From: Levilactobacillus bambusae
GTDB lineage: Bacteria > Bacillota > Bacilli > Lactobacillales > Lactobacillaceae
Assembly (NCBI RefSeq): GCF_003124125.1
Contig: NZ_QCXQ01000002.1
Coordinates: forward strand, 82,904 to 146,903
DNA length: 64,000 nucleotides
Reading direction: 5' to 3'
Positions within the stretch are counted from its first letter, which is position 1. Every line of letters begins with the position of its first letter. Below the pieces are notes generated by a model. The model was not told the DNA's origin, did not search any database, and saw nothing but the letters and a program-made list of their open reading frames with translations. The translations under genes and the position numbers were made by a program. Shown here in pieces: positions 30,192 through 40,636 of this stretch.

Positions 30192-33100
30192 TTAGTCCTT
30201 GTTAGTAGTATCAGTAGTTACTGTGCTCGAATCTGCCCCCTGAGTAGCAGCCTCCGCAGCCTTCTTCTTTTCTGCTTCCTGTTCCGCATACTTGCTTAAA
30301 GCGTCAACGTTTATCACGTCATCGTCTTCGTCATCTAAGTCACGAAGTTCGATTTCGGAACTGTTACCGTCTAACACCTTAATATCCAAGCCAAGTGATT
30401 GTAATTCCTTAACTAACACCCGGAAGGATTCAGGTACACCAGGTTTTGGCAGTGGTTCGCCCTTAACAATGGCTTCGTAGGTCTTAACCCGTCCAACAAC
30501 ATCATCAGACTTGTAAGTCAAGATTTCTTGCAAGGTGTAAGCAGCCCCGTACGCTTCGAGGGCCCAGACTTCCATTTCCCCGAAACGTTGGCCACCAAAC
30601 TGTGCTTTACCACCAAGTGGTTGTTGCGTAACCAGAGAGTAAGGTCCAATTGACCGAGCGTGAATTTTATCGTCCACCATGTGGGCCAACTTAAGGTAGT
30701 TCATAACTCCGACTGCAATCCGCTTATCAAACGGTTCACCCGTCCGACCATCGTAAACAACTGACTTAGCGTCAGACTGCATTCCGGCTTCACGAATCGC
30801 ATCTTGAATATCTTCACTGCTTGCCCCATCAAAGACGGGCGTTGCAATGTGAATTCCAAGCTTCCGAGCGGCCATACCTAAGTGTAACTCCATAACTTGA
30901 CCAATGTTCATACGGGAAGGCACACCCATTGGGCTCAGCATAATATCAATTGGTGTTCCGTCTGGCAGGTAAGGCATATCTTCTTCAGGAATAACCACGG
31001 AGACAGTCCCCTTGTTACCATGCCGTCCGGACATCTTATCCCCAACTTGGATCTTCCGCTTTTGGGCAATGTAAACTCGAACCATCATGTTTACACCGGG
31101 CTTAAGTTCATCCCCATTTTCACGGGTAAAGATCTTAACGTCTTGGATGATACCGCCGCCGCCATGAGGAACCTTAAGGGAGGTATCACGGACTTCACGG
31201 GCTTTTTCACCGAAGATTGCGTGGAGGAGTCGTTCTTCAGCGGATAATTCAGTCACACCCTTAGGCGTAACCTTACCAACTAAGATATCTCCATCTTGAA
31301 CTTCTGCCCCAACCCGAATAATTCCATCAGCATCCAGGTTCTTTAAGGCGTCTTCCCCAACGTTAGGAATTTCACGGGTGATTTCTTCGGGTCCTAATTT
31401 CGTATCACGGGCTTCTGATTCATATTCTTCAATATGAATTGACGTGTAAACGTCATCTTGAACTAACCGTTCGTTAATTCCGATGGCATCTTCGAAGTTG
31501 TACCCTTGCCAAGTCATAAAGGCAACTAATGGGTTTTGACCGAGGGCCAATTCACCGTTTTCCATTGATGGTCCATCAGCTAAGATTTCATCAGCTTCAA
31601 CCTTATCCCCAACCTTAACAATTGGACGTTGGTTGTAGTTCTTACCACCGTTAGAACGACGGAATTTCATTAACTTGTATTTATCTAAAGCACCATCTTC
31701 ACGACGAACCCGAACTTCACGGGCATCAACATATTCAACCGTTCCATCGTGACGACAAATCATTGCTACCCCAGAATCATGGGCAGCTTTATATTCAATC
31801 CCCGTCCCAACGAGGGCAGCGTGAGGATCAATCAACGGCACAGCTTGCCGCTGCATGTTAGCACCCATGAGGGCCCGGTTAGAATCATCGTTTTCCAAGA
31901 AAGGAATACATGCTGTTGCCACGGCAACAACTTGCTTAGGCGAAACATCCATGTAATCAATCTTATCAGCGGTCGTTTCGATATTTTCCGACTTAGACCG
32001 GGCCATGATGGAATCAGTGGCAAACGAGCCATCATCGTTTAACGGCGTGTTTGCTTGCGCAACAACGTAGTTATCTTCTTCATCAGCAGTCAAGTAATCA
32101 ATCTTGTCGGTAACCTTGTGCGTATCCCATGAAACACGCCGATAAGGGGTTTCAATGAAGCCGTACTTGTTAACCCGAGCGTAACTTGACAAACTATTAA
32201 TCAACCCGATATTAGGTCCTTCAGGCGTTTCAATTGGACACATCCGACCGTAGTGGGTGTAATGAACATCCCGGACTTCATATCCAGCCCGGTCACGTGT
32301 CAAACCACCAGGTCCTAAGGCTGACAAACGCCGTTTATGCGTTAATTCGCCTAAGGGGTTGGTTTGGTCCATGAATTGTGACAGTTGTGAGGAACCAAAG
32401 AATTCCTTCACAGCGGCTACAACCGGACGAATATTAATTAATTGTTGCGGAGTAACCGTGTCGGCATCTTGAATAGACATCCGTTCACGAACCACCCGTT
32501 CCATCCGGGAAAGACCAATCCGGAACTGGTTCTGCAGCAATTCACCAACGGAACGAATCCGACGGTTACCTAAGTGATCAATATCATCGGTTGAACCGAT
32601 ACCCATTTGAAGGTTAAAGAAGTAGTTAATGGAAGCAATAATATCAGCAGGTGTGATGTGCTTCCACTTCAAATCAATGTTCCCGTTTCCGATAATCGGT
32701 AAGACCGTTTCTGGGTCTTCAGGAGATTGAACGTTAACGACTTGAATCGTCATTGGGTCCGTAACGACGGCTTCATCAGAAGGTTGGAAAGTCACCATCT
32801 TAAAGTCGTCGCGGTCTAGGTAGGCACCTAGGGTCTTCATCACATCGTTATCGACAACGGTACCGGCTTGCGCAATGACTTCCCCAGTATCTGGATCAGC
32901 CAACGTTTCAGCCAGGGTTAATCCAAGCAGCCGAGTCTTTAAACTTAGCTTCTTGTTAGTCTTATAACGACCCACGGGAGCCATATCATAACGCTTAGGA
33001 TCGAAGAAACGAGCCGTCAATAAGTTACGGGAGGATTCAGCCGTCTTAGGCTCACCTGGCCGCAACCGTTCGTAGATATCCTTTAAGGATTCTTCAACCC

Positions 33101-33797
33101 GGGAATCGTCACTATTCTTATGGATATCCTTTTCAAGGGTTAACAGTAAACTGTCGTTTTCGCCCAAGATATCTAAAATTTCATCATCAGATCCGAAACC
33201 TAATGCTCGAACTAATTCGGTAATTGGGATCTTACGGGTCCGGTCAATCCGAACGTACGAAACATCCTTCGCATCGGTTTCAAATTCCATCCAGGCACCC
33301 CGGTTAGGAATCACGGTTGCGCCATAAATAACCCGACCATTTTTGTCGGTTTCTTCTTTATAGTAAACACCTGGGGAACGAACAAGTTGTGAGACAATAA
33401 CCCGTTCTGCACCATTAATAATGAACGTCCCTTGTTCAGTCATTAACGGGAAGTCGCCAAAGAACACGTCTTGAGACTTGATTTCGCCAGTTTCATGGTT
33501 AGTTAACCGAAGCGTCACGTGTAGTGGTGCTGAATAGTTCGCATCATGTTCACGAGCTTCATCAGTGGTATATTTAGGTTCTAACAGCTGATAATCAACA
33601 AATTCTAATGAAAGGTTTCCTTGAAAATCTTCGATTGGCATAATGTCGTCGAACATTTCACGTAAACCTTCGTCGAGGAACCAATTGTAGGAATTCGACT
33701 GAATTTCAATCAGGTTAGGTAAGTCAAGGACTTCTTTAATACGTGAGTAACTACGACGTGTACGGTGTTTTCCGTATCTTACTAAGTGTCCTGCCAA
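30192..33797 (-). CDS. rpoB: RNA polymerase beta subunit
   Basis: Beta forms the other half of the polymerase active cleft and the rifampicin pocket. I place the start at the TTG at 33797 ([19 protein letters not shown]), 8 nt after GAGAGG, giving 1201 residues; the GTG three codons upstream overlaps that site. The rifampicin region [30 protein letters not shown] is of sensitive type. The C terminus is acidic, then alanine-rich. The gene is preceded by a 200-nt leader with an intrinsic terminator. Confidence 0.98.
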   Translation of the reverse strand: MAGHLVRYGKHRTRRSYSRIKEVLDLPNLIEIQSNSYNWFLDEGLREMFDDIMPIEDFQGNLSLEFVDYQLLEPKYTTDEAREHDANYSAPLHVTLRLTNHETGEIKSQDVFFGDFPLMTEQGTFIINGAERVIVSQLVRSPGVYYKEETDKNGRVIYGATVIPNRGAWMEFETDAKDVSYVRIDRTRKIPITELVRALGFGSDDEILDILGENDSLLLTLEKDIHKNSDDSRVEESLKDIYERLRPGEPKTAESSRNLLTARFFDPKRYDMAPVGRYKTNKKLSLKTRLLGLTLAETLADPDTGEVIAQAGTVVDNDVMKTLGAYLDRDDFKMVTFQPSDEAVVTDPMTIQVVNVQSPEDPETVLPIIGNGNIDLKWKHITPADIIASINYFFNLQMGIGSTDDIDHLGNRRIRSVGELLQNQFRIGLSRMERVVRERMSIQDADTVTPQQLINIRPVVAAVKEFFGSSQLSQFMDQTNPLGELTHKRRLSALGPGGLTRDRAGYEVRDVHYTHYGRMCPIETPEGPNIGLINSLSSYARVNKYGFIETPYRRVSWDTHKVTDKIDYLTADEEDNYVVAQANTPLNDDGSFATDSIMARSKSENIETTADKIDYMDVSPKQVVAVATACIPFLENDDSNRALMGANMQRQAVPLIDPHAALVGTGIEYKAAHDSGVAMICRHDGTVEYVDAREVRVRREDGALDKYKLMKFRRSNGGKNYNQRPIVKVGDKVEADEILADGPSMENGELALGQNPLVAFMTWQGYNFEDAIGINERLVQDDVYTSIHIEEYESEARDTKLGPEEITREIPNVGEDALKNLDADGIIRVGAEVQDGDILVGKVTPKGVTELSAEERLLHAIFGEKAREVRDTSLKVPHGGGGIIQDVKIFTRENGDELKPGVNMMVRVYIAQKRKIQVGDKMSGRHGNKGTVSVVIPEEDMPYLPDGTPIDIMLSPMGVPSRMNIGQVMELHLGMAARKLGIHIATPVFDGASSEDIQDAIREAGMQSDAKSVVYDGRTGEPFDKRIAVGVMNYLKLAHMVDDKIHARSIGPYSLVTQQPLGGKAQFGGQRFGEMEVWALEAYGAAYTLQEILTYKSDDVVGRVKTYEAIVKGEPLPKPGVPESFRVLVKELQSLGLDIKVLDGNSSEIELRDLDDEDDDVINVDALSKYAEQEAEKKKAAEAATQGADSSTVTTDTTNKD

Positions 33798-33895
33798 GTT
33801 GTTCACCTCTCCAAAATATTCTGCGAATTGGCCTCATCGAATATTACATTTTGATTACAAATGCTTTTTTTAACTTAAATCATCCGAATTTTGGC

Positions 33896-33934
33896 AAAAA
33901 AAATCCAAAAATAAGATCATGATCTTACTTTTGG
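33896..33934 (-). promoter_or_regulatory. Attenuator in the rpoB leader (lacto-rpoB region)
   Basis: On the minus strand CCAAAAGTAAGATC pairs with GATCTTATTTTTGG over 14 bp and is followed by A and eight Ts, a textbook intrinsic terminator lying between the rpoB promoter and start codon. A lacto-rpoB RNA motif is known upstream of rpoB in Lactobacillales; I infer this leader belongs to it. Confidence 0.65.
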
Positions 33935-34003
33935 TTTTATAAGAACCCCACGGGACAATAGATCCGCTTAGTTCATTTCAATTCACGGTTGCATACAGGT
34001 GCT

Positions 34004-34032
34004 ATCATACACACCTTTTGAACGATCGTCAA
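34004..34032 (-). promoter_or_regulatory. rpoBC promoter
   Basis: TTGACG and TATGAT on the minus strand are exactly 17 bp apart, directly beyond the clpC terminator. The start point would be near 33997, giving a leader of about 200 nt. Confidence 0.75.
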
Positions 34033-34057
34033 GTGCTTTTGCAGAACTTCATGCAAT

Positions 34058-34086
34058 AAAAAAGCCACCCCACGGGGTGACTTTTA
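34058..34086 (-). terminator. clpC terminator
   Basis: On the minus strand GTCACCCC-GT-GGGGTGGC is followed by TTTTTT, 12 nt after the clpC stop codon. Confidence 0.85.
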
Positions 34087-34097
34087 GCAACGATATT

Positions 34098-36578
34098 TTA
34101 GTGGCTAGCGACCGGTTCTTTAGGTTGAGGCGTCTTACTGGATACCGTTACCTTACCATGGGATGCTCCAACGGTAACGCGATCCCCCTCGTGAATCGTC
34201 CCATCTAAGAGTGATTCGCTTAACCGATCTTCAATTTCAGTTTGGAGTGCCCGTCGAATTGGCCGTGCCCCATATTCTGGATCAAAGCCCGCCGCCGCGA
34301 TTTTATCAATCGCAGCCGGTGTAACCTTGAGCTTAACGTTCTGTTCCGCTAATCGATCAACAATTTCCTGCGTCATCAGTTTAACAATTTGATGAAGTTG
34401 TTCTTTTGTCAGGGAATGGAAGACTACAATTTCATCCACTCGGTTTAAGAATTCAGGTCTAAACGACTTCTTCAAGGTTTCTCGAATTGTCTTATTCATC
34501 GCTTCATAATTATTAGACAGGTCCTCGGCACCAAACCCAACGGTCTTTTCATCCCGCAGTTGGGTAGCCCCTAAGTTAGAAGTCATAATGAGAATCGTGT
34601 TTCTGAAATCAACTTTGCGCCCCTTCGAATCCGTCAGGTACCCGTCATCCAAGACCTGGAGCAAAAGGTTGAAAACATCGGGATGTGCCTTTTCAACTTC
34701 ATCAAACAGAACCACTGAGTATGGCTTTTGTCGAACTTGTTCGGTTAACTGTCCGCCTTCATCGTAACCCACGTAACCAGGCGCCGAACCAATCAACCGG
34801 CTAGTTGAGTACTTTTCCATGTACTCACTCATATCGACCCGGATCATGTTATCTTCGCTGCCAAACATGTCCTGTGCAAGCGCCTTAGCCAATTCCGTTT
34901 TCCCGACCCCCGTTGGGCCCAAGAACATAAAGGAACCAATTGGTCGGTTAGGATTCTTAAGTCCCGCGTAAGCCCGTCTAATGGCCCGGGAGACTGCCGA
35001 AACGGCTTCGTCCTGCCCAATTACCCGTTTGTGAAGTTCACCCTCGAGATTGACCAACCGATCAGCCTGTGACTGGTTCAATTGCGTCAACGGAATGCCC
35101 GTCCATTCAGATACGATCTCAGCTACGTCTTCCGCAGTAACGTTTAAGTCATAGGATTGATCTTCCTCAGACTCGGAGGATGCTTCGTCTTCTTGAGCCT
35201 GCTTAATTTGATCCCGTAGTGCCATTTCCTGAGTTCTCAGGTCGGCCGCACGTTCAAACTCTTGGTTCTCAATGGCCGTCTCCTTTTCAGCTACTAATTG
35301 CTCAAGTTGCTGTTCAGGCCCGTTAACTGGGGCTGCTTCAAAATGATCAATTCGGACCTTAGCCGCAGCTTCATCCATTAAATCAATCGCCTTATCAGGC
35401 AGGTACCGGTCAGAGATATACCGGCTTGATAGTCTCACTGTGGCGGCCACAGCATCCTCTGTGATATTAACATGGTGGTGATCTTCATACCGTGAGCGAA
35501 GTCCATTAAGAATGGCAACGGCCTCATCCTCGCTAGGTTCATCAACCATTACGGTGGCAAACCGACGGGCTAACGCTGCGTCAGATTCAATGTACTTCTG
35601 GTATTCATCTAACGTGGTGGCTCCAATTGTCTGTAATTCGCCACGAGCAAGTGCCGGCTTTAAGATGTTAGAAGCGTCAATGGCACCTTCTGCACCACCA
35701 GCTCCAACTAACGTATGCAACTCATCAATGAAGAGAATAATATGCCCGTCATGATAAATTTCATCAATAACCTTTTTTAACCGGTCTTCAAATTCACCCC
35801 GATACTTAGTTCCCGCAACTAGCGATCCCATATCAAGCATCATCAATCGCTTATCTTGCATATCTTCCGGAACATCACCCGCTACAATCCGCTGGGCTAG
35901 CCCCTCAGCGATTGCAGTCTTTCCGACTCCGGGTTCACCTAGTAGGACAGGATTATTCTTAGTCCGGCGGGATAAAATTTGAATTACCCGTTTAACTTCG
36001 CTATCCCGGCCAACGGTTGGATCCATGCGACCATCTCGGGCTAGTTGGGTTAAGTCACGGGCTAACGAATCAAGCGTTGGCGTGCCCGCCTTAGTCTTCG
36101 CCTGCCGGGAATCTCGACGCCGAGTTTGTGTTTCAGCAATTCCCAACTTACGTAAGATAATTTTCCGAGTTTGGTCTAAGTCTAAGTTGAGACTCATTAA
36201 AATTCGGGATGATAAGAGGCTGTCATCACTTAGGAGAGCTAATAAAATATGCTCCGTGCCAATTTTAGCGGCGCCTAGACGTTTGGCCTCGTCACCAGCA
36301 ATTGCTAAAATTTCCTTGGCCTTAGGCGAATAAGGTAAGTACGTATCCTTATCAACGTCAGTTAAATTACCATATCCCGTAAATTGTTCAATTTCTTCAC
36401 GAACATCATCTTCTGTCACCGAAAATTGTTGGAGTACCTTGTTCGCAATCCCGTTCTTTTCAATGGTCAGTGCCAAAAGAAGGTGTTCAGTTCCCACGGC
36501 CTGATGCTTAAAGTACTTGGCTTGTTCCTGAGCTAAAACCAATACTCGTTTGGCACTCGGGGTAAATAAGTTATCCAT
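34098..36578 (-). CDS. clpC: ATP-dependent Clp protease ATPase subunit ClpC
   Basis: ClpC unfolds substrates for ClpP and manages heat-damaged proteins. The 826-residue product has the N-terminal repeat domain ([20 protein letters not shown]), two AAA+ modules with Walker [14 protein letters not shown] and [14 protein letters not shown], and the central UVR-type segment [22 protein letters not shown] typical of ClpC rather than ClpB or ClpE. It follows ctsR by 17 nt and is presumably under the CtsR operator upstream. Confidence 0.98.
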   Translation of the reverse strand: MDNLFTPSAKRVLVLAQEQAKYFKHQAVGTEHLLLALTIEKNGIANKVLQQFSVTEDDVREEIEQFTGYGNLTDVDKDTYLPYSPKAKEILAIAGDEAKRLGAAKIGTEHILLALLSDDSLLSSRILMSLNLDLDQTRKIILRKLGIAETQTRRRDSRQAKTKAGTPTLDSLARDLTQLARDGRMDPTVGRDSEVKRVIQILSRRTKNNPVLLGEPGVGKTAIAEGLAQRIVAGDVPEDMQDKRLMMLDMGSLVAGTKYRGEFEDRLKKVIDEIYHDGHIILFIDELHTLVGAGGAEGAIDASNILKPALARGELQTIGATTLDEYQKYIESDAALARRFATVMVDEPSEDEAVAILNGLRSRYEDHHHVNITEDAVAATVRLSSRYISDRYLPDKAIDLMDEAAAKVRIDHFEAAPVNGPEQQLEQLVAEKETAIENQEFERAADLRTQEMALRDQIKQAQEDEASSESEEDQSYDLNVTAEDVAEIVSEWTGIPLTQLNQSQADRLVNLEGELHKRVIGQDEAVSAVSRAIRRAYAGLKNPNRPIGSFMFLGPTGVGKTELAKALAQDMFGSEDNMIRVDMSEYMEKYSTSRLIGSAPGYVGYDEGGQLTEQVRQKPYSVVLFDEVEKAHPDVFNLLLQVLDDGYLTDSKGRKVDFRNTILIMTSNLGATQLRDEKTVGFGAEDLSNNYEAMNKTIRETLKKSFRPEFLNRVDEIVVFHSLTKEQLHQIVKLMTQEIVDRLAEQNVKLKVTPAAIDKIAAAGFDPEYGARPIRRALQTEIEDRLSESLLDGTIHEGDRVTVGASHGKVTVSSKTPQPKEPVASH

Positions 36579-36595
36579 TGCAGGTCCTCACTTTC

Positions 36596-37063
36596 TTAAC
36601 TTTCGTAACATAAGTGGTTCAATATTTCGACTAGGATTTGTGCCCTAGTCCGATCTTCCTGCGCGCGATTATCCACCGACACAGCATTTTTGTCAATAGC
36701 CGCCAAGATAATATTAGCTTCCCGTCGGTTAATGGTTCCATCATTATATAAGCTGCGAATAACCGCTACACTATCATGGTAGGAAATGGACTGTCCGACC
36801 GCCTCAATCAGCGCATCAATGTGCTCTAAATTATCGAGCAGTTTGACCTTTTCGATGCGGATATATCCTCCGCCACCACGCTTGGACTGAACGACATAGC
36901 CATCTTGGATGGTAAACCGGGTCTTAATCACATAGTTAATCTGGGAGGGAACCACGTTAAACTGATCAGCAACCTCTGACCGTCGGATTTCGACCCGTTT
37001 TGTATCCATCAAAATTTGTTTCAAATAGGATTCAATCATATCCGAAATATTTTGATCCTCCAT
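36596..37063 (-). CDS. ctsR: Class III heat-shock repressor CtsR
   Basis: CtsR represses clp and other stress genes and is inactivated by heat. The 155-residue product has an N-terminal winged helix and the glycine-rich wing KRGGGGYIRIEKV that acts in DNA binding and thermosensing. It is the first gene of the ctsR-clpC operon, with a CtsR operator in its own 5' region, so it is likely autoregulated. Confidence 0.97.
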   Translation of the reverse strand: MEDQNISDMIESYLKQILMDTKRVEIRRSEVADQFNVVPSQINYVIKTRFTIQDGYVVQSKRGGGGYIRIEKVKLLDNLEHIDALIEAVGQSISYHDSVAVIRSLYNDGTINRREANIILAAIDKNAVSVDNRAQEDRTRAQILVEILNHLCYES

Positions 37064-37080
37064 TTTGATTCCCCCTCACT

Positions 37081-37097
37081 TTTGACTAATATTGACT
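37081..37097 (-). promoter_or_regulatory. CtsR operator
   Basis: The minus strand reads AGTCAATATTAGTCAAA, close to the heptad direct repeat RGTCAAA-NAN-RGTCAAA bound by CtsR. It lies between the -10 and the ctsR start. Confidence 0.85.
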
Positions 37098-37111
37098 AAA
37101 TGTCATTCAAT

Positions 37112-37140
37112 ATTATACGAAGTTTTGAACCAAAAGCAAA
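37112..37140 (-). promoter_or_regulatory. ctsR-clpC promoter
   Basis: A consensus TATAAT on the minus strand is preceded at 17 bp by TTTGCT; the CtsR operator follows immediately downstream. Confidence 0.65.
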
Positions 37141-37197
37141 GTATTTACGCAAAGTACTCCGCTTAGCTCCATTGTAAGGTGGATGGGAGACTAAAAC

Positions 37198-37226
37198 AAC
37201 CGATCAGAATTCATCCTGATCGGTTG
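37198..37226 (-). terminator. Terminator of the tRNA cluster
   Basis: AACCGATCAG and CTGATCGGTT form a perfect 10-bp stem; TGTTTTAG follows on the minus strand, just after the last tRNA gene. Confidence 0.7.
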
Positions 37227-37246
37227 TGACGTTTATTTGCATTCTA

Positions 37247-37320
37247 TCGGGAAAACAAGATTTGAACTTGCGACCCCCACGTCCCGAACGTGGTGCTCTA
37301 CCAAGCTGAGCTATTTCCCG
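37247..37320 (-). tRNA. tRNA-Pro(CGG)
   Basis: Cloverleaf with acceptor CGGGAAA, anticodon stem CCACG/CGTGG and loop TTCGGGA, so the anticodon is CGG. CCA is not encoded. It lies beside tRNA-Pro(UGG) and differs from it throughout the anticodon arm; its T arm contains a G-U pair. Confidence 0.93.
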
Positions 37321-37362
37321 ATCATCTAAACTGATGTCGAATGCGCTGGATATCCAGTGCGA

Positions 37363-37436
37363 TCGGGAAGACAGGATTCGAACCTGCGACCCCCTGGTCC
37401 CAAACCAGGTGCTCTACCAAGCTGAGCTACTTCCCG
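37363..37436 (-). tRNA. tRNA-Pro(TGG)
   Basis: Cloverleaf with acceptor CGGGAAG and anticodon loop TTTGGGA, so the anticodon is TGG. CCA is not encoded. The spacer to the next tRNA-Pro has a small hairpin, GCTGGATATCCAGTGC-like. Confidence 0.95.
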
Positions 37437-37446
37437 AAATAAAAAA

Positions 37447-37520
37447 TGCACCCAGTAGGAGTCGAACCTACAACCTTCTGATTCGTAGTCAGACACTCTA
37501 TCCAATTGCGCTATGGGTGC
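37447..37520 (-). tRNA. tRNA-Arg(ACG)
   Basis: Cloverleaf with acceptor GCACCCA/TGGGTGC and anticodon loop CTACGAA, so the anticodon is ACG (A34 presumably edited to inosine). CCA is not encoded. Confidence 0.95.
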
Positions 37521-37544
37521 AAAAAATTTAACTATTCAGTTAAA

Positions 37545-37630
37545 TGCCGAGGACCGGGCTTGAACCGGTACGGTCATCACTGACCGCGGGATTTTAAGTC
37601 CCGTGCGTCTGCCAATTCCGCCACCCCGGC
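37545..37630 (-). tRNA. tRNA-Leu(TAA)
   Basis: An 86-nt class II tRNA with a long variable arm, acceptor GCCGGGG/CCTCGGC and anticodon loop CTTAAAA, so the anticodon is TAA. CCA is not encoded. Confidence 0.95.
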
Positions 37631-37643
37631 AAGGGTGATACAA

Positions 37644-37715
37644 AGCGGAAGACGGGATTCGAACCCGCGACCCCCACCATGGCAAGGTGATGTTCTACCA
37701 CTGAACTACTTCCGC
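37644..37715 (-). tRNA. tRNA-Gly(GCC)
   Basis: Cloverleaf with acceptor GCGGAAG, anticodon loop TTGCCAT (anticodon GCC) and the U discriminator usual for glycine. CCA is not encoded. Confidence 0.95.
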
Positions 37716-37718
37716 ATA

Positions 37719-37791
37719 TGCCGACTAGACGATTCGAACGCCCGACCCCTTCATTACTAGTGAAGTGCTCTACCTACTGAGCTAAGTCGGC
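37719..37791 (-). tRNA. tRNA-Thr(AGT)
   Basis: Cloverleaf with acceptor GCCGACT/AGTCGGC and anticodon loop CTAGTAA, so the anticodon is AGT. An A34 threonine tRNA is what I read in this cluster. CCA is not encoded. Confidence 0.93.
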
Positions 37792-37828
37792 AAATGTGTT
37801 TTGATATTAAACTACCTATTCGGTAGGA

Positions 37829-37910
37829 TGCGGGCGAAGGGACTCGAACCCATACGTCATAAGACACAAGAACCTAAATCTTGCGCGTCTGCCAGTTCCG
37901 CCACGCCCGC
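37829..37910 (-). tRNA. tRNA-Leu(TAG)
   Basis: An 82-nt class II tRNA with acceptor GCGGGCG/CGCCCGC and anticodon loop TTTAGGT, so the anticodon is TAG. CCA is not encoded. Confidence 0.95.
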
Positions 37911-37951
37911 ATGACCTATTACCTGAACGTCCCCTTAAGTAGGACGTTCCA

Positions 37952-38024
37952 TGGAGGATACAGGGCTCGAACCTGTGACCCTCTGCTTGTAAGGCAGATG
38001 CTCTCCCAACTGAGCTAATCCTCC
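37952..38024 (-). tRNA. tRNA-Val(TAC)
   Basis: Cloverleaf with acceptor GGAGGAT/ATCCTCC and anticodon loop CTTACAA, so the anticodon is TAC. It is the promoter-proximal tRNA. The spacer to tRNA-Leu holds a perfect hairpin (GAACGTCC/GGACGTTC, 37925-37949). Confidence 0.95.
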
Positions 38025-38068
38025 ATATGCTTACCAAACGATTAATTATCGTTCGAAACAACTATTTA

Positions 38069-38097
38069 AATATATCATCTCGTTCATTGTCTGTCAA
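38069..38097 (-). promoter_or_regulatory. tRNA-cluster promoter
   Basis: Consensus TTGACA and TATATT are 17 bp apart on the minus strand, about 45 nt before the first tRNA. The sequence from 38098 to 38236 is AT-rich and I see no gene in it. Confidence 0.8.
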
Positions 38098-38236
38098 TAA
38101 CTTTTTGAAGTTTTTCGAATAAATATTCGTTAGCTGAATATCTATTACCCGACAACACTTAACATCATACCCTAACTGCTCTTAAAATACTAGTCTAAAT
38201 CCAATTTTTTTATTCCGTTTTAAAAATAAAGTAAAG

Positions 38237-38282
38237 CAAGCCCGCAAAAGTCGGTGAGGATCACCTGGCTTTTACGGGCTTG
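38237..38282 (-). terminator. serS terminator
   Basis: AAGCCCGTAAAAGCCAGGTG pairs with a near-complementary arm ending CGGGCTT; the minus-strand tail is only weakly T-rich. Confidence 0.6.
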
Positions 38283-38334
38283 TTGACATAGAGAGCTAAA
38301 TTCATTTGGCTATCCATGCATGTTTAATCAGTTT

Positions 38335-39621
38335 TTAAAATTTTTGATCTGCCTTGGTAATGGTTTTAACTCCCCCCATGTAGGGCACGAGGGCTTCAGG
38401 GACGGTAACGGAACCATCGGCATTTTGATAATTCTCTAAAATGGCAGCGACGGCCCGCCCCACGGCTAATCCAGAACCATTTAACGTGTGGACAAATTGA
38501 AGTTTGCCATCATCATCGCGGTACTGAATGTGAGCTCGACGTGCTTGGAAATCAGTCGTATTCGAACAACTGGAAATTTCCCGGTACTGGTCTTGCCCTG
38601 GCATCCAGACTTCTAGGTCATGGGTCATTGCGGCCGTAAAACTCATATCGCCAGTGGTCAACGTAATGACATGGTATGGCAACCCAAGTTTTTGCAATAG
38701 ACTTTCAGCCTGTTTAGTGAGACTTTCTAATTCATCCCATGAGTCTTCCGGCTTACAGAATTTGACCATTTCAACCTTATTGAACTGGTGTAACCGGATG
38801 AGGCCCCGGGTATCACGCCCCGCACTTCCCGCTTCACTCCGGAAGGCTGGGGACAGTGCGGTAAACCAAACCGGCAGATCCTCTTCTGGAATGACGTTAT
38901 CCCGGAAAAAGTTAACTAATGGTACTTCAGCGGTAGGAATTAGGGTCATATCCTCACCGTTTACCTGGTAGACATCCTCAGTAAACTTCGGGAATTGGCC
39001 GGTCCCGTACATTGAATCAGAGTTAACAATGTAGGGTGGCAAAACTTCCTTAAATCCGGCGTTAGAATTTTCGGTCAGGAAGAAATTGTATACCGCCCGT
39101 TCTAACCGGGCTCCCATGCCAACATAGTAAACAAAGCGACTGCCAGAAACCTTAGCGGCCCGTTCAAAATCTAAGATCCCTAAATCTTCCCCAATTTCAA
39201 AGTGCTGCTTAGGTTTAAAATCAAATTCCCGTGGCGTCCCGATTTTTCTTAATTCGACACTCCCAGATTCATCTAACCCTACCGGAACGTTGTCGTTAGG
39301 AATGTTAGGCAACCGTGAAAGACCGTCATTAACCTGGTCCTTTAAAACGTTTAGCTGCTCGTCAATCTGCTTGATTTCAGCGCTAACCTGCCGCATTTCC
39401 GCAATTTTGTCATCGGCATTTTCCCTATTCCGTTTTAACTGCGAAATTTCATCTGAAACCGTATTTCTCGTCGCCTTCATCGTTTCACTTTTAACAATTA
39501 GTTCCCGGCGTTGTTCATCTAGCGCCAATAAATCATCAATTTCCTGGGCCGATACTTTCCGAGTTGCCAACTTTTCCTTCACAAAATCCGTTTTTTGCCG
39601 AATCAATTTAATATCTAACAT
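38335..39621 (-). CDS. serS: Seryl-tRNA synthetase
   Basis: SerRS charges tRNA-Ser with serine. The 428-residue class II enzyme has the N-terminal coiled-coil arm (about residues 30-105) that grips the tRNA variable arm, the motif 2 region [21 protein letters not shown] and motif 3 [21 protein letters not shown]-box leader precedes it, so expression should rise when tRNA-Ser is uncharged. Confidence 0.98.
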   Translation of the reverse strand: MLDIKLIRQKTDFVKEKLATRKVSAQEIDDLLALDEQRRELIVKSETMKATRNTVSDEISQLKRNRENADDKIAEMRQVSAEIKQIDEQLNVLKDQVNDGLSRLPNIPNDNVPVGLDESGSVELRKIGTPREFDFKPKQHFEIGEDLGILDFERAAKVSGSRFVYYVGMGARLERAVYNFFLTENSNAGFKEVLPPYIVNSDSMYGTGQFPKFTEDVYQVNGEDMTLIPTAEVPLVNFFRDNVIPEEDLPVWFTALSPAFRSEAGSAGRDTRGLIRLHQFNKVEMVKFCKPEDSWDELESLTKQAESLLQKLGLPYHVITLTTGDMSFTAAMTHDLEVWMPGQDQYREISSCSNTTDFQARRAHIQYRDDDGKLQFVHTLNGSGLAVGRAVAAILENYQNADGSVTVPEALVPYMGGVKTITKADQKF

Positions 39622-39658
39622 TCTTAGTTCCTCCTTGATTACGATAACCTAAAATGCA

Positions 39659-39858
39659 CAAAAAGAGCCCCCGTCACATGGGACGAAGGCTCTTCGCGGT
39701 ACCACCCAAGTTCATGGCAAAGCCACACACTTGAACGGATAACGGAACGACCGTGCAGGATTAACTGCCCGCTTAACGTGCTGGATCTTCGACCCCGGAT
39801 CTCATCTACCACCGGTTTTCTGTAGGTTTACTTTAGGCACTTACGCGTTTATTTATTA
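39659..39858 (-). promoter_or_regulatory. T-box riboswitch leader of serS
   Basis: The minus strand carries the T-box core GGGTGGTACCGCG (39695-39708) followed by the terminator arms AAGAGCC and GGCTCTT with a T tract (39659-39693), after a roughly 150-nt stem I region. This is the standard tRNA-sensing antitermination leader. I did not fix the specifier codon; serine is inferred from the gene. Confidence 0.93.
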
Positions 39859-39863
39859 TGTTC

Positions 39864-39892
39864 ATCATACTTCATCGTGGAGCTGCAATCAA
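39864..39892 (-). promoter_or_regulatory. serS promoter
   Basis: TTGATT and TATGAT are 17 bp apart on the minus strand; the -35 is just before the end of the upstream kinase gene. Confidence 0.65.
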
Positions 39893-39895
39893 TAC

Positions 39896-40540
39896 CTAAG
39901 CGGTAATTCCTAACCGAACGATTTCATCGTCAATCATTTTTAAGACTGCGTCCCGAGCTTCGGGATCCTCCACGAAGTTGTAGACGTCACCATCAATTTG
40001 CATCTTTGGCGATTTATCGTAGTCAGCGTACCACTGTTGGTACCGTTGATCTAGTTCTTGGTAATAGTTATAGAGAGTCGGATCGTTTTCAATCTGTTCA
40101 TACGACCGGCCCCGTTTCTTAATCCGGTTCAGCATCGTGTCAAACGATACCTGGATCTCAATCAGTAGGTCCGGATTCTTTTTATGGGGTTCTTCCGGTA
40201 GTTCTTCCATCATATTTTGAACCAACGAGTCATAAATCTGAACTTCCGTCTGGGTTGCACGGCCAAGATCAGCGTTTAATTGAAAGAGCAGGGAATCCTC
40301 AAAAATTGACCGGTCCATAACACTAGCGTCATTCATGTAGGAAGCCTTTAAACTATCAATTCGCTTATTCAAAAAGTAAATTTGAAGTAAAAAAGCGTAT
40401 TTCTTAGGGTCCTGGTAAAATAACGGCAAAATTTTATTGTCGTCAACGGATTCATAGAATGCGGGGGTACCAAGGTGGTCAGCTAACATCTTGGTTAAAC
40501 TAGTCTTTCCCGCACCGATTGTTCCTGCAAGTACGATCAT
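39896..40540 (-). CDS. Deoxynucleoside kinase (dAK/dGK type)
   Basis: This enzyme phosphorylates deoxyadenosine, deoxyguanosine or deoxycytidine in nucleoside salvage. The 214-residue product begins directly with the P-loop (GTIGAGKT, residues 6-13) and has the ES-type substrate motif FYESVDDNKILPLFY, the DRS motif VMDRSIFEDSLLF and the lid KKRGRSYEQ. The Lactobacillus family usually works as paired subunits, but only one gene is here. Exact nucleoside preference cannot be read. Confidence 0.92.
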   Translation of the reverse strand: MIVLAGTIGAGKTSLTKMLADHLGTPAFYESVDDNKILPLFYQDPKKYAFLLQIYFLNKRIDSLKASYMNDASVMDRSIFEDSLLFQLNADLGRATQTEVQIYDSLVQNMMEELPEEPHKKNPDLLIEIQVSFDTMLNRIKKRGRSYEQIENDPTLYNYYQELDQRYQQWYADYDKSPKMQIDGDVYNFVEDPEARDAVLKMIDDEIVRLGITA

Positions 40541-40586
40541 ATAGTGAATCTCTCCTTATTTAGTCATTCGAAAAGCAACACCATAT

Positions 40587-40614
40587 ATTGTACCATTGAG
40601 ATCCGTTAAAGCAA
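40587..40614 (-). promoter_or_regulatory. Promoter of the deoxynucleoside kinase gene
   Basis: TTGCTT and an extended TGGTACAAT lie 16 bp apart on the minus strand. Confidence 0.5.
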
Positions 40615-40636
40615 TATCTAGTAGAAAATAATTAAC

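Noticed and set aside
30897-31247. 116-residue plus-strand frame inside rpoB
   Set aside because: Shadow of the conserved rpoB frame; it has no homologous features or ribosome site.
37064-38334. rRNA genes next to the tRNA cluster
   Set aside because: Such clusters often follow 5S rRNA, but upstream of tRNA-Val I find a consensus promoter and AT-rich sequence, not rRNA.
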